A DNA stretch of 64,000 nucleotides from Colimorpha_A sp045540115 (GTDB lineage Bacteria > Bacillota > Clostridia > Oscillospirales > CAG-272): the NCBI GenBank assembly GCA_045540115.1, contig JAZQGR010000066.1, positions 16,580 to 80,579 on the forward strand. The letters are read 5' to 3'. Numbering within the stretch: position 1 is the stretch's first letter; each line of letters begins with the position of its first letter. The notes under the pieces were generated by a model, which did not search any database, was not told the origin of the DNA, and saw nothing but the letters and a program-made list of their open reading frames with translations. Both the position numbers and the translations under genes were made by a program. Below are positions 31,396-40,177 of this stretch, piece by piece.

Positions 31396-32466
31396 ATGAA
31401 CACGCATATTTTTTCGGGATATTTCGGACACGGAAGCTGTCACTGTCAGGGAATCGCCGTTGACAAAAAGAACGGTTACATCTACTATTCCTTCACGACA
31501 AAGCTCGTAAAGGGCGATCTTGACGGCAATGTCATCGGCTCGGTCGATAAGATAGTCGGACACCTCGGATGTATTGATTTCAACGAGCATGACGGCAAGC
31601 TCTACGCTTCCCTCGAATACAAAAACGACGAGATTGGACGCGGGATCCTGAAGTCGATCGGCGTGAGCGACGACAGCCTTGAGGACGCGTTCTATATCGC
31701 GATCTTTGACGTCGACAAAATCGACAGAATGGGCATGGACGCCGAGACCGACGGCATCATGAGAACCGTTTATCTGAAAACCGTCGTTGACGACTACAAC
31801 GGCGTAGCAAAAAACGGAGCGCCTCACGTTCACGGCTGCTCGGGCATTGACGGAACGACTATCGGTCCGGACTTCGGAGATAAAAACGGCAAGCACTATC
31901 TTCACGTTTGCTATGGAGTTTACTCCGATCATTCCCGCACCGACAACGATTATCAGGTCGTCTGTCAGTATGACATCGACCAATGGTGGGATAATTACGC
32001 AAAGCCGCTCAACCAGCACGCGATGCACCGCAGCGGCCCCGGAAACCCGAGAAACAAGTACTTCTTCTATACGGGAAACACGACCTACGGTGTGCAGAAT
32101 TTCGAGTATGACGAATTTACGGGCGACTATTTCGCCTGCGTTTACGAGGGAACGAAGCCGATCTTCCCGAATTACCCGATGTTCGTCGTTGACGGAAGCG
32201 TTCCTGCCGCAAAAAAGGAGCTTGTCGGCTGCGACGGCGAAAAAGGACTCGTTCTTTCCCTCAAAAACACAGGAGAATGTGAAAACGGGATCTTCGGCGT
32301 TAAATTCCCACACGGAAGCACAGGTCTCTGCTCGCTCGGTGACGGAAGATTTTATATTTCGCATCATACCTATTCAAAGGAAGACGGACACGCTACAAAC
32401 GCTTATCTCTACCGTTTGACAAACGAAAACGGAATTTTGGAATTTTTAAAGGTGGATCAAGAATGA
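31396..32466 (+). CDS. Propeller-like protein, unknown function
   Basis: 356 aa, no signal peptide. Several blade-like segments of alternating beta strands are visible: CQGIAVDKKNGYIYYSFT, GCIDFNEHDGKLYASLEY, FEYDEFTGDYFACVYEG and LCSLGDGRFYISHH, in the style of six- or seven-bladed beta-propellers. His-rich patches occur (GHGSCHCQG, APHVHGCSG, HHTY) and could bind metal. I do not recognise the family. GAGGAGT precedes the ATG. Its stop overlaps the next gene by 4 bp and that product also looks like a propeller, so they probably act together, perhaps as a carbohydrate lyase or binding pair. Confidence 0.7.
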   Translation: MNTHIFSGYFGHGSCHCQGIAVDKKNGYIYYSFTTKLVKGDLDGNVIGSVDKIVGHLGCIDFNEHDGKLYASLEYKNDEIGRGILKSIGVSDDSLEDAFYIAIFDVDKIDRMGMDAETDGIMRTVYLKTVVDDYNGVAKNGAPHVHGCSGIDGTTIGPDFGDKNGKHYLHVCYGVYSDHSRTDNDYQVVCQYDIDQWWDNYAKPLNQHAMHRSGPGNPRNKYFFYTGNTTYGVQNFEYDEFTGDYFACVYEGTKPIFPNYPMFVVDGSVPAAKKELVGCDGEKGLVLSLKNTGECENGIFGVKFPHGSTGLCSLGDGRFYISHHTYSKEDGHATNAYLYRLTNENGILEFLKVDQE

Positions 32467-33608
32467 AAAAGAGAATAATCACCCCCGATGATGGATACGA
32501 ATATTTCTTCGGGTACTACGATCTTCAGCCGTATAACAAGGATATGACCTTGCATCTTGCCGCAAGAAGCACCTTTGCGGATCACATTCCGCAGTCAGGT
32601 GACGAGCTTTCGCTCGGATATATCGATCTTAAGAGAAACACATTCGTCGAGATCGCGAAAACGAAGGCATGGAATTTTCAGCAGGGCGCACTTTTACAGT
32701 GGTTTGACGACGAAAGCGTTATATTCAATGATTTCGACGGCGAAAAATATATAAGCCGCGTGCTTGACCTTCGCGGAAACGAGCTTCGCCGCTACGACAG
32801 AGCATTTGCTGCGGTTTCGACGAAGTCTGAAAAGGCGATCTCAATTAACTTCAGCCGAATCTATAATTTTCGCCCCGGATACGGATACTGTAATATCGCG
32901 GATCCCTATTACGATATTCTCTCGCCCGATGACGACGGTATCTTCCTTACCGACCTTGAGAGCGGAGAAAGCAAGCTGCTTCTTTCCTACGCCAAGATGA
33001 AGGAGATCTTCGAGGAGGAGCCATTCACAAGCGAAAAGCTTGTTATAAATCACATAAATTTCGATCCCGAGGGAGAAAAATGCGTATTTCTGCTACGTAA
33101 TTTTCCGTCGGGAAAGAAAAGGTGGGGAACAGTCCTTGCAGCAATTGATCTTAACGGAAGCGTCACACCTCTTACCCGATTTGAGGTTAATTCGCACTAT
33201 TCCTTTAAGGATAGCCGTACTCTTATGATATACTCCGGATTGCCTCGTTGGGGAATATACTTTATCGACACCGTGACGGGAGAACGCGAGGAGCTTTGCG
33301 ATCCTCTTTGCGATGACGATGATATTCATTGCAGCTATTCTCCCGACCGCAAGTATTTTATCGGCGACGGTTATCCCGACAAAAACGATAAAAGAACGCT
33401 GTTCTACTACAATTTTGAGAAGAAGCGTTCAAAGGCGCTCTTCTCGGTTTATTCCCTGCCTGACGGCGGATGTACCGATATCCGTTGTGATCTCCACGCG
33501 CGCTTCTCACCCGATGGAAGCAGAATCTCCTACGATACGACTGAAAACGTAAGGCGTCAGATCGCGGAGATAATTTGGGAAGACGGCGATTTTGATTTTG
33601 AGAATTAA
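32463..33608 (+). CDS. Propeller-like protein resembling the oligogalacturonate-lyase fold
   Basis: 381 aa, no signal peptide. Begins with a YEYFFGYYDLQPYN motif, which I associate with propeller proteins of the oligogalacturonate-lyase type found near polysaccharide genes, and contains repeated blades (LQWFDDESVIFNDFDG, HINFDPEGEKCVFLLR, HCSYSPDRKYFIGDGYPD, HARFSPDGSRISYDT). The blade motif SPDG is typical of TolB/WD40-like propellers. Catalysis is not demonstrated. It overlaps the upstream gene by 4 bp (ATGA) and the pair ends at a terminator. Confidence 0.65.
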   Translation: MKKRIITPDDGYEYFFGYYDLQPYNKDMTLHLAARSTFADHIPQSGDELSLGYIDLKRNTFVEIAKTKAWNFQQGALLQWFDDESVIFNDFDGEKYISRVLDLRGNELRRYDRAFAAVSTKSEKAISINFSRIYNFRPGYGYCNIADPYYDILSPDDDGIFLTDLESGESKLLLSYAKMKEIFEEEPFTSEKLVINHINFDPEGEKCVFLLRNFPSGKKRWGTVLAAIDLNGSVTPLTRFEVNSHYSFKDSRTLMIYSGLPRWGIYFIDTVTGEREELCDPLCDDDDIHCSYSPDRKYFIGDGYPDKNDKRTLFYYNFEKKRSKALFSVYSLPDGGCTDIRCDLHARFSPDGSRISYDTTENVRRQIAEIIWEDGDFDFEN

Positions 33609-33611
33609 CGT

Positions 33612-33639
33612 AAAAGACACCCGAAAGGGTGTCTTTTAC
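33612..33639 (+). terminator. Terminator after the propeller pair
   Basis: TAAAAGACACCC-GAAA-GGGTGTCTTTTA perfect stem. Confidence 0.9.
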
Positions 33640-33691
33640 TGAAATAGGACAAAATCAAGGTAAATACTTGCCCGAAAGGGTAAACGTAATT

Positions 33692-33720
33692 GAGGCGCAC
33701 TTCCTTACGGAGTGCGCCTC
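33692..33720 (-). terminator. Hairpin at the end of the APH-type kinase gene
   Basis: GAGGCGCACT..AGTGCGCCTC, 10-bp perfect stem between convergent genes; no strong T run on the minus strand, so termination is only likely. Confidence 0.5.
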
Positions 33721-33743
33721 GAAGCGGTGTTTTTTTATTTTGT

Positions 33744-34490
33744 TCAATCTATATACGTATTTACCCAATTGCGCAAAAACTCGCGCTCATGTTCGATTCC
33801 CTTAACCGACTGCGATGCGGCGACGATCGGGAGCCATTTTCTTACGTAGGTCTTGTTCGTGTTGCTCTTTTCGCAGAAAAGCGAAAGGTACTTCTCCGCC
33901 GTCTCGTCCTCTCCCGCAAGGCGGAAAAGAAGATAGGTTCTCGCCGCGTCAGCCGACGCGTTTCCCTGTGTCGCGTGCGACCAGTCGAGCACGTAGGGCG
34001 TGCCATCCTCCGTTATTATGATGTTCGACGGGTTGAAATCGCCGTGGCAGAGCTTCGAGTGCTTCGGCATCGCCTCCAGACGCATGTGAAGGTCATATCG
34101 CGTCGTCGCGTCAAAATCCGTCTCGCAGATCTTCCGATTCATCTTATCCTTCAGCATTCTGAGGAGCGGACAGCTCTTTGACTGCACCTCAAGCTGTATA
34201 TCGAGAAATTTTTCAAGATAGGTATCGAGGTTTTCGGGATTGTCCTTCATCATATCCGCAAGCGTCTTGCCCTCGATATAATCGGTGATTATCGCCCACT
34301 TGCCGTCGATCATCGTGATCTCTCTGATCTTCGGGATATTTAGCCCGGTTTCCTCTACTCGCGCCTGATTGAGCGCCTCGTTCAGAATATCAGCCTTCGA
34401 ATAGGTCTCGTCAAAGACCTTATAGCAAAGGTCGCCATCTCGGTAAACTGTTTTGTTTTTTCTCTTCGCAACTATATTTTCAAGCTTCAT
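33744..34490 (-). CDS. APH/choline-kinase-type phosphotransferase
   Basis: 248 aa. Small aminoglycoside-phosphotransferase-like kinase: catalytic loop LCHGDFNPSNI (HxDxxxxN) and metal-binding Asp in YVLDWSHATQG, with a glycine-poor N-lobe beginning KNKTVYRDGDLCYKVF. ATP-dependent phosphorylation of a small alcohol or amino compound in the cytoplasm is expected. The family is broad (choline, homoserine, methylthioribose, antibiotics), and nothing here points to resistance. Single gene on the minus strand between two plus-strand operons. Confidence 0.85.
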   Translation of the reverse strand: MKLENIVAKRKNKTVYRDGDLCYKVFDETYSKADILNEALNQARVEETGLNIPKIREITMIDGKWAIITDYIEGKTLADMMKDNPENLDTYLEKFLDIQLEVQSKSCPLLRMLKDKMNRKICETDFDATTRYDLHMRLEAMPKHSKLCHGDFNPSNIIITEDGTPYVLDWSHATQGNASADAARTYLLFRLAGEDETAEKYLSLFCEKSNTNKTYVRKWLPIVAASQSVKGIEHEREFLRNWVNTYID

Positions 34491-34679
34491 TTTTATCCTC
34501 GCATAAGTTGTTGAGTGTTATTATATCACGGTTTTCACATGATTGCAAGTCAATTTATTTACATAATTGCCTTTTTTACGGTTAAAACTGCAATATTTAT
34601 TTAATTTTGAAATAATCACAAATAATTCACAAATTGGTATTATAATGTAATCACAGTTTATTTTTCGGAGGAAAAAGCC

Positions 34680-35729
34680 TTGATAGAGGTCAAACACCTT
34701 ACAAAAAAGTACGGCGCTTTCGTCGCCGTAAGCGATCTGAATTTCACAATCGAGCAAGGAAAAATATACGGCTTCCTCGGCCCTAACGGCGCGGGCAAGA
34801 GCACAACCATGAATATGATAACCGGCTGTCTTTCCCCGACCGAGGGGCAGATACTAATTGACGGGATCGATATTCAGGACGATGCTGTAAAGGCGAAGAA
34901 GCTCATCGGATATCTGCCCGAAACGCCTCCCGTGTATCCCGATATGACGCCCGAGGAATATCTTATCTTCGTCGCAGAGGCGAAGGGTGTCAAAAGAAGG
35001 GATATTACGGATGCCGTTTCCGACGCAATGGAGGAAACGGGACTGTTTCCCATGAAGGACCGACTTATCAAGAATCTATCGAAGGGCTATAAGCAGAGAG
35101 TCGGTATTGCTCAGGCGATGCTCGGCGATCCGCAGGTCATTATTCTTGACGAGCCGACCGTCGGTCTCGACCCAAAGCAGATAACTGACATAAGAGAGCT
35201 TATCAAGCGTCTTGGCGAGACCAAGACGGTAATTCTTTCAAGCCACATTTTAGCCGAGGTCAGCGCCGTCTGCGATCAGGTTATGATAATCAACGGCGGA
35301 CGCCTTATCGCCTCCGACACGCTTGAGAATATAAGAAAAGAAAATTCGCCCGAGAACCGCTTCTCGCTGACCGCGAAGGGCGAGACGGCTCAGATCTCGG
35401 CGCTCCTTTCGCAGTACGGAAAAATTCTTTCCGTCAGCGCCGAAGCAGAGAACGGACTCGTTTGCGCTGAGCTTGAGGCTGAAAGCGATCCGCGTGAGGC
35501 GCTTTTCTTTGCCTTCGCAAAACGCAGCATACCGCTACTTGAGCTCAAGAAGGTCACTCCGTCGCTTGAGGAGATATTCCTCTCGCTCACTTCCTCTTCC
35601 TATGTAGAGGAGGAGTATGAGGACGAATATGAAGACGGCGATTATGACGATGACGATGAATACGATGACGAAGAAGATGACGAAGAAGATGATGAAGACG
35701 ACGGCGGATACAAGCCGCTCTTCTCGTGA
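34680..35729 (+). CDS. ABC transporter ATPase (GldA-like) with polyacidic C-terminal tail
   Basis: 349 aa from TTG 34680 (CGGAGGAA upstream). Walker A GPNGAGKST, signature LSKGYKQRVGIAQ, Walker B VIILDEPTVGLDP and switch His in SSHILAEV are intact. An ABC-2 style C-terminal regulatory domain follows to about residue 305, then an extreme acidic tail of about 35 residues (mostly Asp, Glu, Tyr) ending GGYKPLFS. Forms a transporter with the permease downstream and the GldG- and DUF4340-like proteins. In Bacteroidetes GldA-F-G serve gliding, but such sets also occur in non-gliding Firmicutes as envelope exporters. A TATAAT at 34641-34646 probably belongs to its promoter; the -35 box is not clear. 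Confidence 0.92.
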   Translation: MIEVKHLTKKYGAFVAVSDLNFTIEQGKIYGFLGPNGAGKSTTMNMITGCLSPTEGQILIDGIDIQDDAVKAKKLIGYLPETPPVYPDMTPEEYLIFVAEAKGVKRRDITDAVSDAMEETGLFPMKDRLIKNLSKGYKQRVGIAQAMLGDPQVIILDEPTVGLDPKQITDIRELIKRLGETKTVILSSHILAEVSAVCDQVMIINGGRLIASDTLENIRKENSPENRFSLTAKGETAQISALLSQYGKILSVSAEAENGLVCAELEAESDPREALFFAFAKRSIPLLELKKVTPSLEEIFLSLTSSSYVEEEYEDEYEDGDYDDDDEYDDEEDDEEDDEDDGGYKPLFS

Positions 35730-35743
35730 AAGGGAGGCAACAG

Positions 35744-36610
35744 ATGATATCAATATACAAAAGAGAGCTGCGCTCCTACTTCACGAGCTTGACCGGCTAC
35801 GTTGCGATTGCGCTCATTCTTCTGCTTACCGGAATATTCATCCGCGTGGTCGCCTTCGAGGCGAAGTATATGATGATACAGAACGTACTTCCCTCAGCCG
35901 CCATTATTCTGCTCCTCGCGATACCGATAATCACGATGTCCTCCTTCGCCGGCGAGCGCGCACAAAAGACCGACACCCTTCTCTATTCACTTCCGCTTTC
36001 GACCTCTAAGATCGTGCTCGGCAAGTATTTTGCCATGATGACGGTATTTTCGGTTCCCGTGGCGGTCATTTCGCTCGTTCCGTTTATTCTCAAGATGTAC
36101 GGAACGGTTGACTGGTTCTCGGTCTACTCCTCAATAATTATGTTCTTCCTTCTCATTTCGGCAATGACGGCGATCTGTATGTTTACGTCGTCGCTTTGCG
36201 AGTCGCAGGTGATCGCCGCCGTCCTCGGATCGGGCGCGCTTATCGTCTGCTATTTCGCCGCGATACTTACAAGCGTCATTCCCAAGACCGAGTTTGCCGC
36301 ATACGCCTCGTTTCAAGCACTCGCGATCTTAGTTGGGCTTGCCGCATACTTATTTACCAAGAACCGTTACATACCGTTTGCGGTCTATGCCGTGCTCTTT
36401 ACCGTTATAACGGTAATATACCTCGAAAACAGCGGTTTTTTCCTCGGGATTTTCAATAATGCCGTCAACCTTTTCGCGCTCTTTGACCGCTTTGCCGTAT
36501 CGGTGAGCTCAAGAGTTTTTGACGTCAAGACCGCAGTTTATTACGTTTCCGTCGCAGTCTTCTTCAACGTGCTGACCGTTCAGACCGTTGAAAAGCGTCG
36601 ATACAGCTAA
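35744..36610 (+). CDS. ABC-2 type permease (GldF-like)
   Basis: 288 aa from ATG 35744 with GGGAGG 6 bp upstream; an in-frame GTG at 35726 overlaps the ATPase stop but lacks an SD. Six membrane segments (about 14-34, 50-70, 94-116, 128-150, 160-180 and 258-280 among them). N-terminal MISIYKRELRSYFTSLTGY is typical of the GldF/ABC2_membrane_3 group. It provides the membrane channel for the ATPase encoded upstream. The cargo is unknown. Confidence 0.9.
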   Translation: MISIYKRELRSYFTSLTGYVAIALILLLTGIFIRVVAFEAKYMMIQNVLPSAAIILLLAIPIITMSSFAGERAQKTDTLLYSLPLSTSKIVLGKYFAMMTVFSVPVAVISLVPFILKMYGTVDWFSVYSSIIMFFLLISAMTAICMFTSSLCESQVIAAVLGSGALIVCYFAAILTSVIPKTEFAAYASFQALAILVGLAAYLFTKNRYIPFAVYAVLFTVITVIYLENSGFFLGIFNNAVNLFALFDRFAVSVSSRVFDVKTAVYYVSVAVFFNVLTVQTVEKRRYS

Positions 36611-36623
36611 GGGGGTAAGGCAA

Positions 36624-38099
36624 ATGAAAAAGTTCAATTCCTCTGCCCGCTACGGCAGCTTCTCCCTTATCGTTACCGCGATAGTTCTCGTCATTCTCAT
36701 TCTGGTCAACCTCGCTGTCGGCGCCCTTCCCGCGACCTACACCTCAATTACAGGCAAAAAGAGCGACGTCTACAAGATCTCAAAGGCAAGCGTCGATTAT
36801 ATGAAGAACCTCGACGAGGAGATCACAGTCTATATCGTTCAGCTCGACAACGCAAGCACCGAGCACGATCTTATGATTAAAAACTACGTTGAGCGCTACG
36901 CTACGCTCAGCGACAAGATCACGGTAAAATACGTTGATCCCGAGATCAAGCCGATGTTCCTCTCCTCTTATAACGAGGACGGCTCGATAAGCGAGGATCT
37001 TCTCGATCCCTCTTTTACTCACATCGTTGTCGAGAGCGGAAAGCGTTCGAGAATAATCCCCTATTCCGATATATTCAAATACGCGCTCACGGGCGACGAC
37101 CTTTCGGCGTTCTATCAGGCTTACGGCTACATTCCGTACAGCTATGAGATCGAAAACTGTCTGCTCAGCGCAGTCGATTACGTGACTCTCGAAACTCTTC
37201 CGAAGATCTATTACACGAATACCCACAAGGAAGCCAACCTTGCCGAGATATTCACCGCCTTTGCAAAGCTCGAAAACATCGGTCTTACCGCCCTTGATAT
37301 TGAAGCAACGGGCAAGATCCCGTCCGACGCGCAGGCGATAGTCATCTACGCTCCGCAGACCGATTTCTCGCAGAAGGAGATCGCGGCGCTCAAGGAATAT
37401 GCCGATAACGGCGGCAACATCATTCTCTCAACGGAGTTCAATCCCACGCTTACCGACAGAGTTCTCGACAATCTTTACGCCTTCACGAAGGAATACTACG
37501 GCATGAGCTATAACGACGTTCTCGTATACGAGGGAACGGCGGAAAGATTCATCTCCTCCGCGACCTACGTTTTCGTAACGATGACCGATAAGGCTCCCGC
37601 CGCGCTCAACTCGGGAACCTACGGAAGCGTGCTGTTCACTTACTGCCACGCTATCAATATCGAGCCGACGCTTCCCAAGGGAGTGACGGTCGACACACTT
37701 TTCACGACGACCTCCAAGGGCTACGCCAAGCTTGCATACAATAAGGAGACCGAGAAAAAGGAGGAGGGCGACCTTGAAGGAACCTTCGTTCTCGGCGCGA
37801 CCTCAACGCGCAAAAATGGAGAAAAATCCTCCAAGCTCATCTGGTACTCCTCGACCGACGCGCTCCGCACGACCTATAACTACAAGCTTGCAGACAGTAT
37901 GCACGTTGCAGTCTACACCCTCTCGGTTTCTGTCGAAAAGCGCGATATCGTCTCGGCTGTCGCAATGCTCATAACGCGCGATGCTGTTGACATCAGCGAC
38001 AAGGCTGCCGCATTCTGGAGCTGGACAATTATCGCGATAATTCCCGGTGCGATTCTCGGTTACGGAATATTCGTCCGCGTAAAGAGAGCAAGGAGATAA
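36624..38099 (+). CDS. GldG-like ABC auxiliary protein
   Basis: 491 aa from ATG 36624 (AAGGGGG upstream). One N-terminal membrane segment (about 12-35), a large extracellular region, and one C-terminal membrane segment (about 465-484) ending VRVKRARR. The extracellular part matches the ABC_transp_aux/GldG plan: EEITVYIVQLDNAS.., YAPQTDFSQKEIAALKEYADNGGNIILS (positions about 245-272) resembling the intracellular DJ-1-like fold of the family. It cooperates with the permease and ATPase in the same operon. Next gene starts one base after its stop. Confidence 0.88.
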   Translation: MKKFNSSARYGSFSLIVTAIVLVILILVNLAVGALPATYTSITGKKSDVYKISKASVDYMKNLDEEITVYIVQLDNASTEHDLMIKNYVERYATLSDKITVKYVDPEIKPMFLSSYNEDGSISEDLLDPSFTHIVVESGKRSRIIPYSDIFKYALTGDDLSAFYQAYGYIPYSYEIENCLLSAVDYVTLETLPKIYYTNTHKEANLAEIFTAFAKLENIGLTALDIEATGKIPSDAQAIVIYAPQTDFSQKEIAALKEYADNGGNIILSTEFNPTLTDRVLDNLYAFTKEYYGMSYNDVLVYEGTAERFISSATYVFVTMTDKAPAALNSGTYGSVLFTYCHAINIEPTLPKGVTVDTLFTTTSKGYAKLAYNKETEKKEEGDLEGTFVLGATSTRKNGEKSSKLIWYSSTDALRTTYNYKLADSMHVAVYTLSVSVEKRDIVSAVAMLITRDAVDISDKAAAFWSWTIIAIIPGAILGYGIFVRVKRARR

Positions 38100-38100
38100 T

Positions 38101-39108
38101 ATGAAGAAAAGAAGCTTTGGGCTTATAGTTCTTATTTCATTGCTCGTTATCGTGATAATCTTCTACTCAGTTATCGCGAACGCGATGAAGGACAGCGGCA
38201 AGAATGACAATCCCGTTTCGGGTAGCGACGGCATCTATATTGACCGTCAGCCGAGCGAGGTCGAAAAGGTCACCTACCGCACGGGCGATTCCGAATTTAC
38301 CGTTCGGAAAGACGGGAGCATCTACGTTCTTGACGAGGACACCGAATTTCCCCTTGATACGACCGCTGTCGGTTATATAATGAACGCAGCGGCGAGATTG
38401 ACCTACGCAAGAAGGATCCGTCCTGAGGGCGACGACCTTTCGGAATACGGGCTGAACGATCCTCAGACGGTCATCGATATCGTTTACGGCGATAATGCTC
38501 GCCTCACTCTCACGGTCGGCAATTACAATCCCTATTCCGACGCCTACTACTGTACGACGGGCGATGGCTTTGTCTACCTTATGGGCGGCGAATTTGCCGA
38601 GGCATTTTCATACAGATACTCCGACCTCATTCTTCACGACAGAGTCGAAGCGCCTCAATATGGCCTATCCTCAGTCACTAAGGTCGAGATTACAAGAGGA
38701 TACGAGCGTGCCTTCTACGAGCTTGTCGACGCCGAGAACGGTGTCTGGAAAAAGAACGGCGAGGACGGTGATTTTGCCTACGAGGTAATGGATATCTACA
38801 ACGAGCTTTACAAGCTCGCCGTCGACGAATGGGTTGACTATAACGTCGATACCGACGAGGAATTTGACGCTTACGGTCTTAAGACTCCCGATATAAGAGT
38901 TGTGTTCACTCATATTGAGATCGAGGAGATCGAGGTCGAGGGCTCTTCAATAGTAGAAAAGGAGCACGAAAGACAGACCGCGTTCCTGATCGGCTCCCCG
39001 ACCGACGAAGCCGACGACGTCAAGCGTTATTTCGCCTTTGGCGGCGGAAGCATCGTTTACGTTGTCCACGAGGAAGCGTTTGAGGACACCCTGAACGCAT
39101 TGAAGTAA
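38101..39108 (+). CDS. DUF4340 protein of the ABC operon
   Basis: 335 aa. One N-terminal membrane segment (about 7-27), then repeated DUF4340 extracellular modules: KVTYRTGDSEFTVRKDGS, YGLNDPQTVIDIVYGDN, LTLTVGNYNPYSDAYYCTT and VYLMGGEFAEAF are typical. DUF4340 proteins regularly accompany GldG-like ABC auxiliaries. It is the last gene of the four-gene unit, with a terminator directly after. Role: probable surface-exposed partner of the transporter; mechanism unknown. Confidence 0.85.
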   Translation: MKKRSFGLIVLISLLVIVIIFYSVIANAMKDSGKNDNPVSGSDGIYIDRQPSEVEKVTYRTGDSEFTVRKDGSIYVLDEDTEFPLDTTAVGYIMNAAARLTYARRIRPEGDDLSEYGLNDPQTVIDIVYGDNARLTLTVGNYNPYSDAYYCTTGDGFVYLMGGEFAEAFSYRYSDLILHDRVEAPQYGLSSVTKVEITRGYERAFYELVDAENGVWKKNGEDGDFAYEVMDIYNELYKLAVDEWVDYNVDTDEEFDAYGLKTPDIRVVFTHIEIEEIEVEGSSIVEKEHERQTAFLIGSPTDEADDVKRYFAFGGGSIVYVVHEEAFEDTLNALK

Positions 39109-39120
39109 TATAATGATTTT

Positions 39121-39148
39121 AAAAGCAGACGGACTCCGTCTGCTTTTA
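39121..39148 (+). terminator. Terminator of the Gld-like ABC operon
   Basis: AAAAGCAGACGG-ACT-CCGTCTGCTTTTA stem-loop. Confidence 0.9.
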
Positions 39149-39393
39149 TTGCTCATTTGCCCAATGTCACATTTGATCTGACGAGCCTATATGGCTGCCA
39201 TGTGCTTCCTCAATAGCAATCTTTTACACAATTTGGCCAAAAAAATTAATGAATTTACTACATTTTTTGAAAAAACACCTTGCATTTTTGAATATAATGT
39301 GGTACCATAGAATGGAACAAGTATCCGTATCGCCCAAACTGTCAAAAAAGCGTCAGGAATACTGAAACAAGCTCATAGGAGACTTTACAGGAA
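39149..39393 (+). promoter_or_regulatory. Leader of the capsule operon
   Basis: About 245 bp without a gene. TATAAT occurs at 39293-39298; alternatively TTGCAT (39280-39285) with a 17-bp spacer and TACCAT (39303-39308). The -35/-10 pairing is not decisive. An untranslated leader of about 85 bp would follow, with AGGA before the first ATG; no strong hairpin is evident. Confidence 0.45.
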
Positions 39394-40161
39394 ATGGAAA
39401 ATAAGGCAAAAACAAGCAAGGACTACTATTCGATAGACCTTATGCATATAGTCAGGACTCTTCTTCACCGTCTGTGGATAATCATTCTCGTGGCGGTGCT
39501 TGCTGCAACGACGGCGTTCGCGTATTCTGCATTCGTCGTTCCTCCGTCATACGGCGCGCAGGTTCTTCTTTATGTAAACAACAGCTCGATAAACTTCGGT
39601 AATACGAGCTTCGATATATCTGCCTCCGATATTCAGGCGTCGCTCAGTCTGGTAAACACTTATTCGGTGCTTCTTAAAAACCGTACGACGCTTGAACGAG
39701 TGATCGAAAACGCGGGCGTCGACTATACGGTCGCAGAGCTTGCAAATATGATCGATACGGGCTCGGTAAACGATACCGAGATCATGAAGGTCGTCGTTGT
39801 TTGCGGCGATCCCTACGAGGCGGCAAAGATAGCAAACAGCATCGCGGAGGTTCTCCCGACGAGAATTTCCGAGATCATTGACGGTGCCTCGATGGAGGTT
39901 GTCGACAGTGCCGTTCCGGTAACTCAGCCGATCGGTCCCAACATTTCAAGAAATACCCTGCTCGGATTTATCATCGGCGGACTTGTTGCCGCGATCGTTA
40001 TCGCGATTCTTGCAATAATGGATGACACGATATATAATGAGGACTACGTTCTCGAAAATTATGACTATCCGATTCTGGCTAAGGTTCCGAACCTTCTTGA
40101 AACGCATAACGATAATTATAACGGATATTACAAAAAAGCGGCTGCGGAGCAGGAAGAGTAA
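39394..40161 (+). CDS. Capsule chain-length regulator (Wzz/YveK-like)
   Basis: 255 aa. Two membrane segments (about 24-48 and 186-208) enclose the extracellular Wzz domain, which starts IDLMHIVRTLLHRLWIIILV and includes PPSYGAQVLLYVNNSS. The Pro/Gly pattern before the second segment (AVPVTQPIGPNISRN) is typical of polysaccharide co-polymerases. In Firmicutes this subunit activates the separate BY-kinase encoded next. First gene of the polysaccharide locus; sets chain length together with kinase and phosphatase. Confidence 0.92.
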   Translation: MENKAKTSKDYYSIDLMHIVRTLLHRLWIIILVAVLAATTAFAYSAFVVPPSYGAQVLLYVNNSSINFGNTSFDISASDIQASLSLVNTYSVLLKNRTTLERVIENAGVDYTVAELANMIDTGSVNDTEIMKVVVVCGDPYEAAKIANSIAEVLPTRISEIIDGASMEVVDSAVPVTQPIGPNISRNTLLGFIIGGLVAAIVIAILAIMDDTIYNEDYVLENYDYPILAKVPNLLETHNDNYNGYYKKAAAEQEE

Positions 40162-40177
40162 AGGCGGGTGATATAAA

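Noticed and set aside
33744..34490. Aminoglycoside resistance kinase
   Set aside because: The kinase motifs are generic to the APH/choline kinase superfamily; neither context nor sequence supports resistance.
34680..39108. Gliding motility locus
   Set aside because: Only the ABC components are present; other gliding genes are missing and the host looks like a Firmicute.
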